From contig JAUHXA010000022.1 in the NCBI GenBank assembly GCA_030427245.1, positions 31,759 through 95,758 of the forward strand: DNA of 64,000 nucleotides, written 5' to 3'. A program made the position numbers and the translations under genes. Position 1 is the first letter of the stretch. Each line of letters opens with the position of its first letter. Under the pieces are notes generated by a model. It was given only the letters and a program-made list of their open reading frames with translations, did no database searches and was not told where the DNA came from. Positions 1 through 8,278 of the stretch are shown piece by piece. Origin of the DNA: Bacteroidia bacterium. GTDB lineage: Bacteria > Bacteroidota > Bacteroidia > Chitinophagales > UBA2359.

Positions 1-374
1 CTTGGCCCGCAGGCCCCAATATCGAATATGGTGATGGCACGAATGTATTGCTCAAATATCGCTTTCGTCATGCCTTCAAAACCGATATCCAAACCCAGTA
101 CAACAAGTTATCTTCGGGAATTTCACTTCGCTACAACAGCCCAATTGATGGAATTGACAGCATTTTCCACTTCATTCTTCCTGGCTTGCTGCAATACCGA
201 ACCGAAAACAACAAAGGTACTTGGCTGATGGATGCCCGAATCGGCTACGAAATTATCAAAGGCGGCACACTTTCTTTTATTTGCCGCAACTTGTTCAACA
301 AAGAATACGCCATACGTCCTGCCCTCATTGAAGCCCCAAGAAGCTTTACTTTTCGATTTTCACAAATTTTTTAA
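1..374 (+). CDS. TonB-dependent receptor, C-terminal fragment (cut by window edge)
   Basis: The open frame runs in from before the window (codons in phase with base 3) and stops with TAA at 372-374. The visible 123 or so residues look like the last strands of a TonB-dependent outer-membrane receptor: alternating amphipathic segments, the typical NLFNKEYA-type sequence near the end, and a C-terminal strand ending in Phe (RFSQIF), the usual barrel-assembly signal. Such receptors import siderophores, glycans or similar ligands across the outer membrane using TonB energy. The plug domain and ligand-determining parts lie outside the window, so the substrate cannot be guessed. Confidence 0.8.
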   Translation, partial: WPAGPNIEYGDGTNVLLKYRFRHAFKTDIQTQYNKLSSGISLRYNSPIDGIDSIFHFILPGLLQYRTENNKGTWLMDARIGYEIIKGGTLSFICRNLFNKEYAIRPALIEAPRSFTFRFSQIF

Positions 375-406
375 ATCTGATATTGGATATTGTGATATTA
401 TAATAT

Positions 407-454
407 CTCATTATCCCATTATCTCATTATCTCATTATCTCATTATCTCATTAT
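407..454. repeat. Tandem octamer repeat, six copies of CTCATTAT
   Basis: Six head-to-tail copies of the 8-mer CTCATTAT (the second copy reads CCCATTAT) fill the gap between the receptor gene and the S4-domain gene and end 12 bp before the latter's start. The period is not a multiple of three and the repeat is non-coding. Such arrays can change length by slippage and alter spacing upstream of a start codon; any regulatory effect is inference. Confidence 0.75.
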
Positions 455-466
455 CAATTTTATACT

Positions 467-679
467 ATGAAAACTTTTGAACTCAAACCCAATCAAGAAT
501 ACATCGAACTCAACAAACTCCTCAAACTCTTAGGCTTGGTAGGCACAGGCGGAGAGGCGAATATGCGGATTGTGGATGGAGAAGTGATGGTCAATGGTGA
601 ACAAGATACCCGAAAACGGCGAAAATTGCGGTCGGGCGATAAAGTGGAATTTGGAGGGGAAGAAGTGGAGGTTTTGTAA
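467..679 (+). CDS. S4-domain RNA-binding protein, YbcJ/YaaA-like
   Basis: This 70-residue protein is essentially one S4 RNA-binding domain: the N-terminal part holds the helix pair (IELNKLLKLLGL), followed by the loop GxANMRIVDGEVMVNGE and the basic RKRRKLRSGDKVEF strand that in this family contacts structured RNA. Length and layout match small stand-alone S4 proteins of the YbcJ/YaaA type, thought to bind ribosomal or transfer RNA in the cytoplasm. It starts at an ATG shortly after an octamer repeat array. The next gene begins nearly 390 bp away, so it appears monocistronic. The family assignment is firm; the target RNA is unknown. Confidence 0.85.
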   Translation: MKTFELKPNQEYIELNKLLKLLGLVGTGGEANMRIVDGEVMVNGEQDTRKRRKLRSGDKVEFGGEEVEVL

Positions 680-1064
680 ATGTTTGTGCATATTCTGTGT
701 CAATTTTCCTTCAACCACCGCATTTCACAACATACTTATATTCAATTATTTATTGTATTTTCAAAATGAAAAATAGGCTTTAAAAACACAAATACTGTGT
801 CAAATTTCGGGTTTTCTGTCCTTGCTGTTCTACCTTCAATGGTTGAGATTTGGAAAAGAATGAGATAATTGTCTGTAAATAAACCCAATACAACAATTAT
901 TTCAAATATTTATTTTTCCTAATTTTTTAAACTCACTAAACAATGAAACAAGCCCACGCTTATTTTTCGAAGGCATTTTATATATTATGCCCCCCCCCTA
1001 TGTTTGCGTTCTAATTTTTTTGCTTCTATTTTTCGTTTGTGTTTAGTTACAGTTTTGCTCTTTT
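680..1064. other. Intergenic region with C9 tract and T-rich decamer repeats
   Basis: No convincing gene lies here. It holds short ORFs only, including an ATG at 943 that reads MKQAHAYFSKAF and stops at 1012-1014 just after a run of nine C (990-998), and an ATG at 987 that reads a hydrophobic 19-residue peptide ending at TAG 1044-1046. From 1051 to 1080 there are three imperfect copies of a decamer (TTTTTTGCTC). These pieces look like a damaged or length-variable signal-peptide region for the following secreted-protein gene. Confidence 0.5.
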
Positions 1065-4058
1065 TTGCTCTTTTTTGTCTTTTCTGGTTTGGGAGAGGTG
1101 AAGGGGCAGAATGTTTTTAATATTTATCAAAATTTAAGTGGAAAACCTGGATTTTGGATGCCTACTTATCATTATGATGGAGAGTATATAATGGACATTA
1201 ATAAACATAATCTTGCTAATCCCAACCCTGTTAAAAAAGCAGAATTATTGGTTAATTTTTGGTATGGCGCTAAAGGAACATGTTATTCTTTACCCAGATA
1301 TTTGACCGATGAGATAGAATTGGTTTCCTATCCATTTTGGGCAAATACAACTCGGACTTATGAAGAAGATGAAGATGGGAATACCATGCGTATATTTACA
1401 GTCTTGAGTGATGAAAAATCATCTGCTATAAATTACAACACAATAAGACCAGCCCTATCAGGAGTTATGTTTGAACTTGACTATGAATTAACTGAAAGCC
1501 GTACATTGATTCCTCATTCAGTCTATAGGCACAAATTATTCATTCATTGTAATGAACAAAATACTATACCTACTCCTTTGGGTACGAAGCTTGATTCACT
1601 TGTTTTTACAAATGATTTGACAAGAGGAGTTATGAGAGAATATCCGTTTAGTCCTCAAAATAATGTTGGTTTTGAGACAACTGCTTATGATGTTATATTA
1701 TATCCATTTTTCTTCTTGAATGATAATTACGAAGCGTCTAACAGTAATGAGGCTAATTTTTATTCTTATGTTGGAGGGGGATCTATGAGTATTGATTTAT
1801 GTAATGCAGTGGAATGTTCTGATAATTACATAAATTATTTTCCAATTGAAGACGTTACAAATATAGATATATGTGAAGAAGTAAGTTGTTTTTATCCAGA
1901 AAACCCTACTTCTAATGAAGATCCCGTTGGATATATACATCCCTCTCCTTTTTCTTTAGCAGGTTTTTTGATGCAAGGAGCTAATAGTAGGCATCCTGTT
2001 GGATATACTACTGATACTAATCAAGAGTTGGTGAGACTACCAGGGATTCCACACACTTACATTATCGACAAAAACATCAATCTCAACCTTATCAACCCAA
2101 GTGAAAAAATAATTTACAATCCATCACAGGTTCATATTGAGGCAGATAATTTGGTCTTTCCATCTGGATATACTTTCAAAACAGTGAGAGGATTATATCC
2201 TACGATTGATGAAGTAAACAATGTTGGAACAGATAGATGTCCAGAAATAGCAACAATTGAAGACCAAAGGGATGTTCCTGTTCCGACTGATTTGCAAGAA
2301 GGAACAAGTTATACTTTGGTAAATGGAAATACCATTACAGCTCCTTCCATATACATTATCGAACCAAATAGCAAATTAACGATTGAACCTTGTGTTTTTT
2401 TATATGATGTCACTTTTATTGTGAAAAATGGAGCAAAACTTATTTATCATCCCGACCAAACGTATGGAAATTATCAAATCATTGAGGATGAGCTAAATCC
2501 ATTAGCCTATGAAAATCCAAATGAGGTAGAAACCATTTCGCTGCCAAACAAAAAATGCCACAACTGTCAGTGTGTTCAAGAATTCAATCAGGTTGGAGAT
2601 TTAGATATTACAACAGGAGTAACAGTTTGGGAAGGCGATAGAATCATCAATGGGCAGATAACCGTCAAAAGTGGTGCTACTCTGCATCTTATCAATGGCG
2701 AATTTGCTTTTGCAGATGCCAATGCAAATCAAGATGACAATATTTTCACTACAGGAATCACAGTAGAAGCTGGCGGAAAATTGGAGTTGTTGAATGCCAA
2801 ATTGACAACTATCAATGGAATTGCTTGTAAAAATCGAAGAGGGGAATATCAACATGAAATGTGGGATGGAATTCGTCTCAAAGGAGTAAATTACAATCAT
2901 TTTGGTCAGAATGCACTTTTTAGAGCCGATAACTCAAGCATTGAATACGCTCGGACAGGTATTCAAGCTGAGGCATTTACTTATCCAAATGGCAATTTAA
3001 TGACAAATGTAGGCACACAAGTATTGATGTCTAATTGTCATTTCTTGAACAACCATACAAGTGTTTTGGCTACAGGTCCCAATTTAGGTCATGTATTTGT
3101 AGGGTGTACCTTTGACATGACCGAACCTATTAGAGATACCAACATATCTCCCGAAGGAAGCATAAATTCCCATGTAACGCTCTACAATCAAAGTCAAGGA
3201 ACAAGTTTTCAGCAGTGTGTTTTCAGAAATAGTATTGGGAATCAATTTTACATCAATCAAAGGGGAACGGGAATTACAGCTATAGAAGCATCCGTTGAGG
3301 TAAAACCTTACAATGAACCTGCCCAACCTCATCCCCCTACTCCATTGATACCCATGAATGATGATTCTGAATTTACCAATCTCTACAAAGGAGTAGATTA
3401 TTACACTTTTATAGGAGACTTCAGTACCGAGATGAGAATTGTAGGTGCAACCTTTGAACAAGTCGCACATGGAATTACTGATAATGGTGGAAATGGCGAT
3501 GTAATTCACGACAATACTTTTTTACAAGGTTTATCTGGTGAATGGGAAGATGAACGAGACGACTATACTGGACCTGATTTACCAAATGACAGCTGGGCTG
3601 TTTATATGATAGGAGCACAAGACTATCAAATTACAGTTAATCGAGTAGATATATCATCTGTTATTTTTGATGAAAATTTTAGTATTCAACACTACGGAGT
3701 CATTGCAAAAAATGCAGGAGAAAGCGGTGCTTCTATTTACGACAACGATTTCGAGCAGATTAGCTTTGGGACACAAACCGAAGAAAACAATAAAATGCTT
3801 GAAATCCGTTGTAATGAATATCTACATGTAAGACAAGATTGGGCTATCAATCCCGAAGAAGGCTCTTCTCTTATTCCCGATTTATTGGCAAATCAAGGAA
3901 GTGGTTGTGGACCAAGTGAAACTGCAGGCAATTTATTCTACAACTCTTGTTTTAACAATTCAACTTCAAGGAATATAGGATTAGGAGAAATAAATGGAAA
4001 CCCTATATTAGTGCCTGAACGGAAAGAGATAATTGTCTGTCTATCAAAACATAACTAA
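1065..4058 (+). CDS. Large secreted protein, N-terminal part, truncated by an insertion element
   Basis: A 997-residue product as it stands. No enzyme family is recognised. Asn/Thr-rich beta-strand sequence in the second half (about residues 470-900), with phrases such as GATLHLINGEFAFADAN and VEAGGKLELLNAKL, resembles right-handed beta-helix surface proteins. The only in-frame start is TTG at 1065, giving a short hydrophobic leader (LFFVFSGLG) and probable mature start at QNVFNIYQ; an in-frame TAG at 1044 blocks upstream extension. From base 4012 onward the reading frame is inside a 222-bp element, so the last 16 residues and the stop are not native. Removing the element joins this frame to the T9SS-domain ORF downstream as one gene of roughly 1278 codons. 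As it stands the product lacks its sorting domain and is unlikely to be exported properly. Confidence 0.6.
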   Translation: MLFFVFSGLGEVKGQNVFNIYQNLSGKPGFWMPTYHYDGEYIMDINKHNLANPNPVKKAELLVNFWYGAKGTCYSLPRYLTDEIELVSYPFWANTTRTYEEDEDGNTMRIFTVLSDEKSSAINYNTIRPALSGVMFELDYELTESRTLIPHSVYRHKLFIHCNEQNTIPTPLGTKLDSLVFTNDLTRGVMREYPFSPQNNVGFETTAYDVILYPFFFLNDNYEASNSNEANFYSYVGGGSMSIDLCNAVECSDNYINYFPIEDVTNIDICEEVSCFYPENPTSNEDPVGYIHPSPFSLAGFLMQGANSRHPVGYTTDTNQELVRLPGIPHTYIIDKNINLNLINPSEKIIYNPSQVHIEADNLVFPSGYTFKTVRGLYPTIDEVNNVGTDRCPEIATIEDQRDVPVPTDLQEGTSYTLVNGNTITAPSIYIIEPNSKLTIEPCVFLYDVTFIVKNGAKLIYHPDQTYGNYQIIEDELNPLAYENPNEVETISLPNKKCHNCQCVQEFNQVGDLDITTGVTVWEGDRIINGQITVKSGATLHLINGEFAFADANANQDDNIFTTGITVEAGGKLELLNAKLTTINGIACKNRRGEYQHEMWDGIRLKGVNYNHFGQNALFRADNSSIEYARTGIQAEAFTYPNGNLMTNVGTQVLMSNCHFLNNHTSVLATGPNLGHVFVGCTFDMTEPIRDTNISPEGSINSHVTLYNQSQGTSFQQCVFRNSIGNQFYINQRGTGITAIEASVEVKPYNEPAQPHPPTPLIPMNDDSEFTNLYKGVDYYTFIGDFSTEMRIVGATFEQVAHGITDNGGNGDVIHDNTFLQGLSGEWEDERDDYTGPDLPNDSWAVYMIGAQDYQITVNRVDISSVIFDENFSIQHYGVIAKNAGESGASIYDNDFEQISFGTQTEENNKMLEIRCNEYLHVRQDWAINPEEGSSLIPDLLANQGSGCGPSETAGNLFYNSCFNNSTSRNIGLGEINGNPILVPERKEIIVCLSKHN

Positions 4059-4233
4059 TGGTTAAAACAAACGAACTTTTTCCTTCAATTTTTATATTCT
4101 TATAGCAACTTGATGTTAATTTATTAGGAATTTATTGAAGGTATTGATATATGGGGAAACTTTAAAAAGTTCGTCTGTTTAAGTGTTTAGTTATGTTTTA
4201 ACACTCAATTAGTTAAGAGTTTCCGTTCAAGCA
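4012..4233. mobile_element. 222-bp MITE-like element with imperfect inverted arms and 9-bp target duplication
   Basis: Direct repeats CTATATTAG flank the element at 4003-4011 and 4234-4242. The ends are inverted: left TGCCTGAACGGAAA, right (reverse complement) TGCTTGAACGGAAA. Further matching blocks follow inward on both arms (AAAACATAACTAA, then a TTAAACARACGAACTTTTT-like block), giving arms of about 70 bp with interruptions, so the RNA or single strand can form a long hairpin. There is no transposase ORF, hence a non-autonomous element. Element plus duplication is 231 bp, a multiple of three, and the host gene is in the same frame on both sides. Confidence 0.9.
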
Positions 4234-4406
4234 CTATATTAGATGCTCCTTTTAAGTATCATGCCAATGGAGCACCATCTGAGACAAATCCCGAATGTAA
4301 TAATTGTTCTGCTTGTGTTATTTTCTGTAATAATTCTGATGAAGATATAAATGCTTGTCCAGAATCTACGATAGGACAAACAGACGGAATAGGCAAAGCG
4401 AATGAA

Positions 4407-5129
4407 TTGGTGAATGACAACACTCCACAAGAAATAGCCGCTGAGTTGGAAAAAGAAATTTATACAGAACTGAAAAAATCCAAACTCACCGCTGAAGTAT
4501 TGAAGATTTACCAACAACAAAAAAAAGAATTGGAGGGGATTCTCTTTTTGGAATCTATGAACACTATTCACGCTTCGGAATTGTTGCTGCATACCTATCT
4601 TCAAAGAGAAATGTTAACTGCTGCCCAAAGCAAATTAGTAGAATTGCAATTGCAAAATGTGTTTGATGCTTATTATTTTGCTTTTTTTCAGCTTTTAATC
4701 AATATCAAAAGTAGTGGTAAAGATTATGTTAATATGACTTTAGTAGAGAAACAAACTGTTGAAAACATTGCAAATGCTGGAAGCGCTGCAAGTGTATATG
4801 CAGAATCCCTATTGGCTTGGGTAAATCGCACAAGTTATGTTCGGTTTCCCCATAAATTTGAGATTCAACATCAGAAAAAATCTGTAGAAAAAGATGTACT
4901 AAAATCTATTTTTTCAATGTATCCCAATCCCAACAACGGCAATCTTCACATAGAAGCCCAACAAGATTTACGGGTTCAAATATTGGATTTGAATGGGCAA
5001 TTGGTAGCCAAGTGGAACATCTTCAAAGGACATCATCAATATACTTTGGACATCTCCAATGGAACTTATTTTATTCATATTCAATCGGATAATCAACATT
5101 TTGCAGAAAAGCTGGTTATTATTCGATAA
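4407..5129 (+). CDS. C-terminal part of the split secreted protein, with T9SS sorting domain
   Basis: The frame is open back to base 4191, inside the insertion element; native sequence begins at 4243 (DAPFKYHANGAPSE). The nominal TTG start at 4407 is therefore arbitrary and this is best read as the 3' part of the gene that begins at 1065. A Cys-rich patch (CNNCSACVIFC) lies just before it, then an alpha-helical region with many Gln/Glu/Leu (about residues 1-150) that has a diverged copy at 10516-10779, and last a T9SS type A sorting domain: FSMYPNPNNGNLHI, QILDLNGQLV, GTYFIHIQ, EKLVIIR. The domain would direct export through the type IX system and cell-surface attachment if it were still joined to its signal peptide. 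A terminator follows at 5138. Confidence 0.65.
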   Translation: MVNDNTPQEIAAELEKEIYTELKKSKLTAEVLKIYQQQKKELEGILFLESMNTIHASELLLHTYLQREMLTAAQSKLVELQLQNVFDAYYFAFFQLLINIKSSGKDYVNMTLVEKQTVENIANAGSAASVYAESLLAWVNRTSYVRFPHKFEIQHQKKSVEKDVLKSIFSMYPNPNNGNLHIEAQQDLRVQILDLNGQLVAKWNIFKGHHQYTLDISNGTYFIHIQSDNQHFAEKLVIIR

Positions 5130-5137
5130 AGAAAACC

Positions 5138-5173
5138 ATGCCATTAGGTAGCTCGCTACCTAATGGCATTTTT
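5138..5173 (+). terminator. Rho-independent terminator
   Basis: A perfect 14-bp stem (5138-5151 with 5156-5169), sequence ATGCCATTAGGTAG, closes a CTCG tetraloop and runs into a short T run. It ends the transcript of the split secreted-protein gene and separates it from the following three-gene tandem array. Confidence 0.85.
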
Positions 5174-5195
5174 ATCTCGTTAAAAAAAATTATCC

Positions 5196-6701
5196 ATGAA
5201 ATATTTTTATTGTATTGTTTTATTTTTTTCATTCTTACCTAATTATGCTCAAACCGTTTTCAATAAGATGTATGATTTGAATTCACAATTGGAGGGATTC
5301 AATTCAGTTATTCAAGATAATAATGATTACATGATTGTAGGAACAAGTTGGGATGCCATAGGAGGAGACGGAGATTTATTTATTGTGAAATGTGATGAAA
5401 TGGGTAATATCATATTTTCGAAAAATTATGGAACAGATAACCATCAATATTTCGATGGTGAAATAGTAAAAGTAGATGATGGTTACGTTATTGCATATAC
5501 AGGATTAAATAGGATATTGTCAAATTCGGATTATTATTTAACCAAAATAAATGAACAAGGGGATAGTATTTGGACGCAATCCTTTTGGTTGGGAAGTAAA
5601 GCCGATGCAACAAAAGGTTTGATTCAATCCTCTGACGGTGGTTTTATAATTACAGGTTTCTCGCTCAACTTTCCAGAAGAGAAAGGACAAGCCTTCATTG
5701 TAAAAACAGATAGCTTGGGAAATAAAGAATGGCAAAAAAATTATGGAAGTTTAGAGTATAGAGATGGAGCTAATAAAGTAATAGAAACAGAAGATGGAGG
5801 ATTTGTTGTGTTGGGTTATAAATCTTTTAGTGAGCAAAATCGAAATATTTGGTTGTTCAAAATAGACGCTTTGGGCAAAATGTTGTGGGAAAAGGATTAT
5901 GGAGGATTTTATTACGAAGCGAGTGCCGATTTTGTACAGGTGGAAGATGGTTACATCATTGTAGGGGTACAATTCAAGGAAAGTACTATTACAGGAGACT
6001 CCAATGCTTATGTTTTGAAAACCGACTTCGAAGGCAACAAACTATGGGAAAAAAGTTATGGAGGTAGATTCACCGACCAGTTTACTGGAGTACACTTATT
6101 GGAGGATGGCAGTTTAATTGTTTCAGGTAGTTCTCGGAATTATGAAGAAGTGTTGAATAACCACCGAGGAATGATTATGAAGTTGTCTGCAAGAGGAGAT
6201 AGTATTTGGGGCAAGATTTATGGCTCAACTATTTCTCCCTATTATTTATGGGACATCAAACCTACGAATGATGGTGGATTTATATCTTGTGGTATGGGGC
6301 GTTTATCTGAATGGGATTCTCAAGACGGCTGGATTCTCAAAGTCGACAGCCTCGGCAACACCTGTCAGCCCGCCAACTGCGACAGTATTTTCACTACCTC
6401 TATCCATTACGAAGTCATCACACATTACCCGACTTCATTTTACCCCAATCCTGCCCAAAATCGTGTAACTTTTCAGCATCGGCTGCCGAAAGGGAAGGAA
6501 GCGGTATTGGAGGTGTATGATTTGCAAGGTGGGATAATGGGATATTGGGTATTGGATAACTTGCCCCGAAACCTCGGGGTTGACATTGATGGTCGAGAGT
6601 TGGTATTGGAGGTTGGAGATTGGGCGAGTGGCTTGTATTTGTATCGGGTGAGTATTGAAGGGAGAGAGGTGAGTGGTGGGAAGTTGTTAATTGAAAATTA
6701 A
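5196..6701 (+). CDS. T9SS-exported beta-propeller-like repeat protein, paralogue 1 of 3
   Basis: A 501-residue secreted protein. The signal peptide is MKYFYCIVLFFSFLPNYAQ. Residues about 25-395 consist of roughly 50-residue units of the form DGG(F/Y)(I/V)(I/V)xG...(I/V)KTDSLGNxxWxKxYG, typical of PQQ-like or delta-60-type beta-propeller blades. A conserved linker (SLGNTCQPANCDSIFTTSI) leads to a T9SS type A domain with FYPNPAQNRVTF and a final GKLLIEN. A variable loop in the sorting domain here carries an extra insert with a small hairpin (6564-6579). It starts the array right after a terminator. The C-terminal half is nearly identical in DNA to paralogue 2, while N-terminal halves differ. 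Function unknown; probably a surface or secreted binding protein. Confidence 0.75.
   Translation: MKYFYCIVLFFSFLPNYAQTVFNKMYDLNSQLEGFNSVIQDNNDYMIVGTSWDAIGGDGDLFIVKCDEMGNIIFSKNYGTDNHQYFDGEIVKVDDGYVIAYTGLNRILSNSDYYLTKINEQGDSIWTQSFWLGSKADATKGLIQSSDGGFIITGFSLNFPEEKGQAFIVKTDSLGNKEWQKNYGSLEYRDGANKVIETEDGGFVVLGYKSFSEQNRNIWLFKIDALGKMLWEKDYGGFYYEASADFVQVEDGYIIVGVQFKESTITGDSNAYVLKTDFEGNKLWEKSYGGRFTDQFTGVHLLEDGSLIVSGSSRNYEEVLNNHRGMIMKLSARGDSIWGKIYGSTISPYYLWDIKPTNDGGFISCGMGRLSEWDSQDGWILKVDSLGNTCQPANCDSIFTTSIHYEVITHYPTSFYPNPAQNRVTFQHRLPKGKEAVLEVYDLQGGIMGYWVLDNLPRNLGVDIDGRELVLEVGDWASGLYLYRVSIEGREVSGGKLLIEN
6564..6579. repeat. Small perfect hairpin CCCCGA-AACC-TCGGGG inside a coding region
   Basis: A 6-bp GC-rich stem with loop AACC lies in the variable loop of the sorting domain of the first propeller paralogue and is absent from the second and third at this place. 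A related hairpin (TTCCGA-GACC-TCGGAA) sits at 8210-8225 and a looser one at 50709-50724. It is likely a dispersed mini-palindrome inserted in frame. Confidence 0.55.
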
Positions 6702-6711
6702 AAAAATATCC

Positions 6712-8190
6712 ATGAAATATTTTTATTGTATTGTTTTATTTTTTTCATTCTTACCTAATTATGCTCAAACTGTCTTCAATAAAATATATGGATCAGACAC
6801 TTTGCTCGAATCAAACCGAGGAATTGTTTCAACCTTAGAAGGGTACTTATCAATAGGTTCAAATTGGGATCCTTTTGGTGGAGATGGAGCGTTAACGCTT
6901 ATTCACTGCGATGAGTTTGGGGAGATTATATGGGAAAAAAAGATTGGAGAACCTCATTATCAACATCAAGGAGGTGATGTTATCAAAACATCAGATGGTG
7001 GTTATGTGCTGTTTAATACAAGCGTCTTACGTATTCCACCGAATGCAGATTATCATTTGGTAAAAATAAATGAAAAAGGAGAAATTCTGTGGAGAAATAC
7101 TTTTGGTTTGGGAAGTAAAGTAGATGCTTCTAGAAAGGTCATTCAATCATCAGACGGGGGTTTTGTTTTGACAGGTTTTTCTCAAAATTTTCCCGATGAA
7201 AAGGCTCAAGCTTTTATTGTGAAAACAGACTCTTTGGGAAATAGGGAATGGAGAAAACACTATGGGGCTTTGGAATATGCAGATGAAGCGGTAAATGTCA
7301 TTGAAACAGAAGATGGTGGTTTTGTGGTAGTGGGTTCAAAGTTAGTCAGTGAGCAAAATCGAAATATTTGGTTGTTCAAAATAGATGCTTTGGGCAAAAT
7401 GTTGTGGGAAAAGGATTATGGAGGATTTTATTACGAAGCGAGTACCGATTTTGTAGAAGTAGAAGATGGTTACATCATTGTAGGGGTACAATTTAAGGAA
7501 AGTACTATTACAGGAGACTCCAATGCTTATGTTTTGAAAACCGATTTTGAAGGCAACAAACTATGGGAAAAAAGTTATGGAGGTAGGTTCACCGACCAGT
7601 TTGCTGGAGTACATTTATTGGAGGATGGAAGCTTAATTGTTTCAGGTAGTTCTCGGAATTATGAAGAAGTGTTGAATAACCACCGAGGAATGATTATGAA
7701 GCTAACAGCAGAAGGAGATAGTATTTGGGGCAAGATTTATGGTTCAACCATTTCACCCTATTATTTATGGGACATCAAACCTACGAATGATGGTGGATTT
7801 ATATCTTGTGGAATGGGACGTTTATCAGAGTGGGATTCTCAAGACGGCTGGATTCTCAAAGTCGACAGCCTCGGCAATACCTGTCAGCCCGCCAATTGCG
7901 ACAGTATTTTCACGACTTCTATTCAGTATGAGGTCACAACACATTACCCTACTTCGTTTTATCCCAATCCTGCCCAAAATCGAGTGACTTTTCAGCATCG
8001 CTTGCCGAAAGGGAAGGAGGCGGTATTGGAGGTATATGATTTGCAGGGAGAATTAATGGTTAATTGTCAATTGTTAAGGGTTAATGAGGAGTTGGTATTG
8101 GAGGTTGAGGATTGGGAGAGTGGGTTGTATTTGTATCGGGTGAGTATTGGAGGAGAGGAAGTGAGTAGTGGGAAGCTGGTTGTGGAGTGA
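6712..8190 (+). CDS. T9SS-exported beta-propeller-like repeat protein, paralogue 2 of 3
   Basis: I take the ATG at 6712 rather than the upstream ATG at 6691 because it reproduces the exact signal peptide of paralogue 1 (MKYFYCIVLFFSFLPNYAQ) and the same TATCC just before the start. The 492-residue product has the same layout: signal peptide, repeated W-x-K-x-YG / DGGF blades, SLGNTCQPANCDSIFTTSI linker and T9SS sorting domain ending GKLVVE. From about 7345 to 8040 the DNA is almost the same as 5825-6520 of paralogue 1, while the first third is clearly diverged, which points to partial gene conversion. It begins 10 bp after paralogue 1 ends, so the genes are probably co-transcribed. Confidence 0.75.
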   Translation: MKYFYCIVLFFSFLPNYAQTVFNKIYGSDTLLESNRGIVSTLEGYLSIGSNWDPFGGDGALTLIHCDEFGEIIWEKKIGEPHYQHQGGDVIKTSDGGYVLFNTSVLRIPPNADYHLVKINEKGEILWRNTFGLGSKVDASRKVIQSSDGGFVLTGFSQNFPDEKAQAFIVKTDSLGNREWRKHYGALEYADEAVNVIETEDGGFVVVGSKLVSEQNRNIWLFKIDALGKMLWEKDYGGFYYEASTDFVEVEDGYIIVGVQFKESTITGDSNAYVLKTDFEGNKLWEKSYGGRFTDQFAGVHLLEDGSLIVSGSSRNYEEVLNNHRGMIMKLTAEGDSIWGKIYGSTISPYYLWDIKPTNDGGFISCGMGRLSEWDSQDGWILKVDSLGNTCQPANCDSIFTTSIQYEVTTHYPTSFYPNPAQNRVTFQHRLPKGKEAVLEVYDLQGELMVNCQLLRVNEELVLEVEDWESGLYLYRVSIGGEEVSSGKLVVE

Positions 8191-8209
8191 GTTTTTTGAA
8201 CATAGCTTG

Positions 8210-8225
8210 TTCCGAGACCTCGGAA
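8210..8225. repeat. Small hairpin TTCCGA-GACC-TCGGAA
   Basis: This perfect inverted repeat with a 4-nt loop lies between paralogues 2 and 3 of the tandem array. It shares the pattern YYCCGA-RACC-TCGGRR with the hairpin at 6564-6579. There is no T run after it, so it is not a standard terminator. Confidence 0.5.
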
Positions 8226-8278
8226 AACGGCTAGATGGAGAGGAACTCACTATACTGCTGTTATTAAATTTTATTTGG

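Noticed and set aside
407..454. Octamer array as a CRISPR-like repeat
   Set aside because: Units are 8 bp with no spacers; it is a simple tandem repeat.
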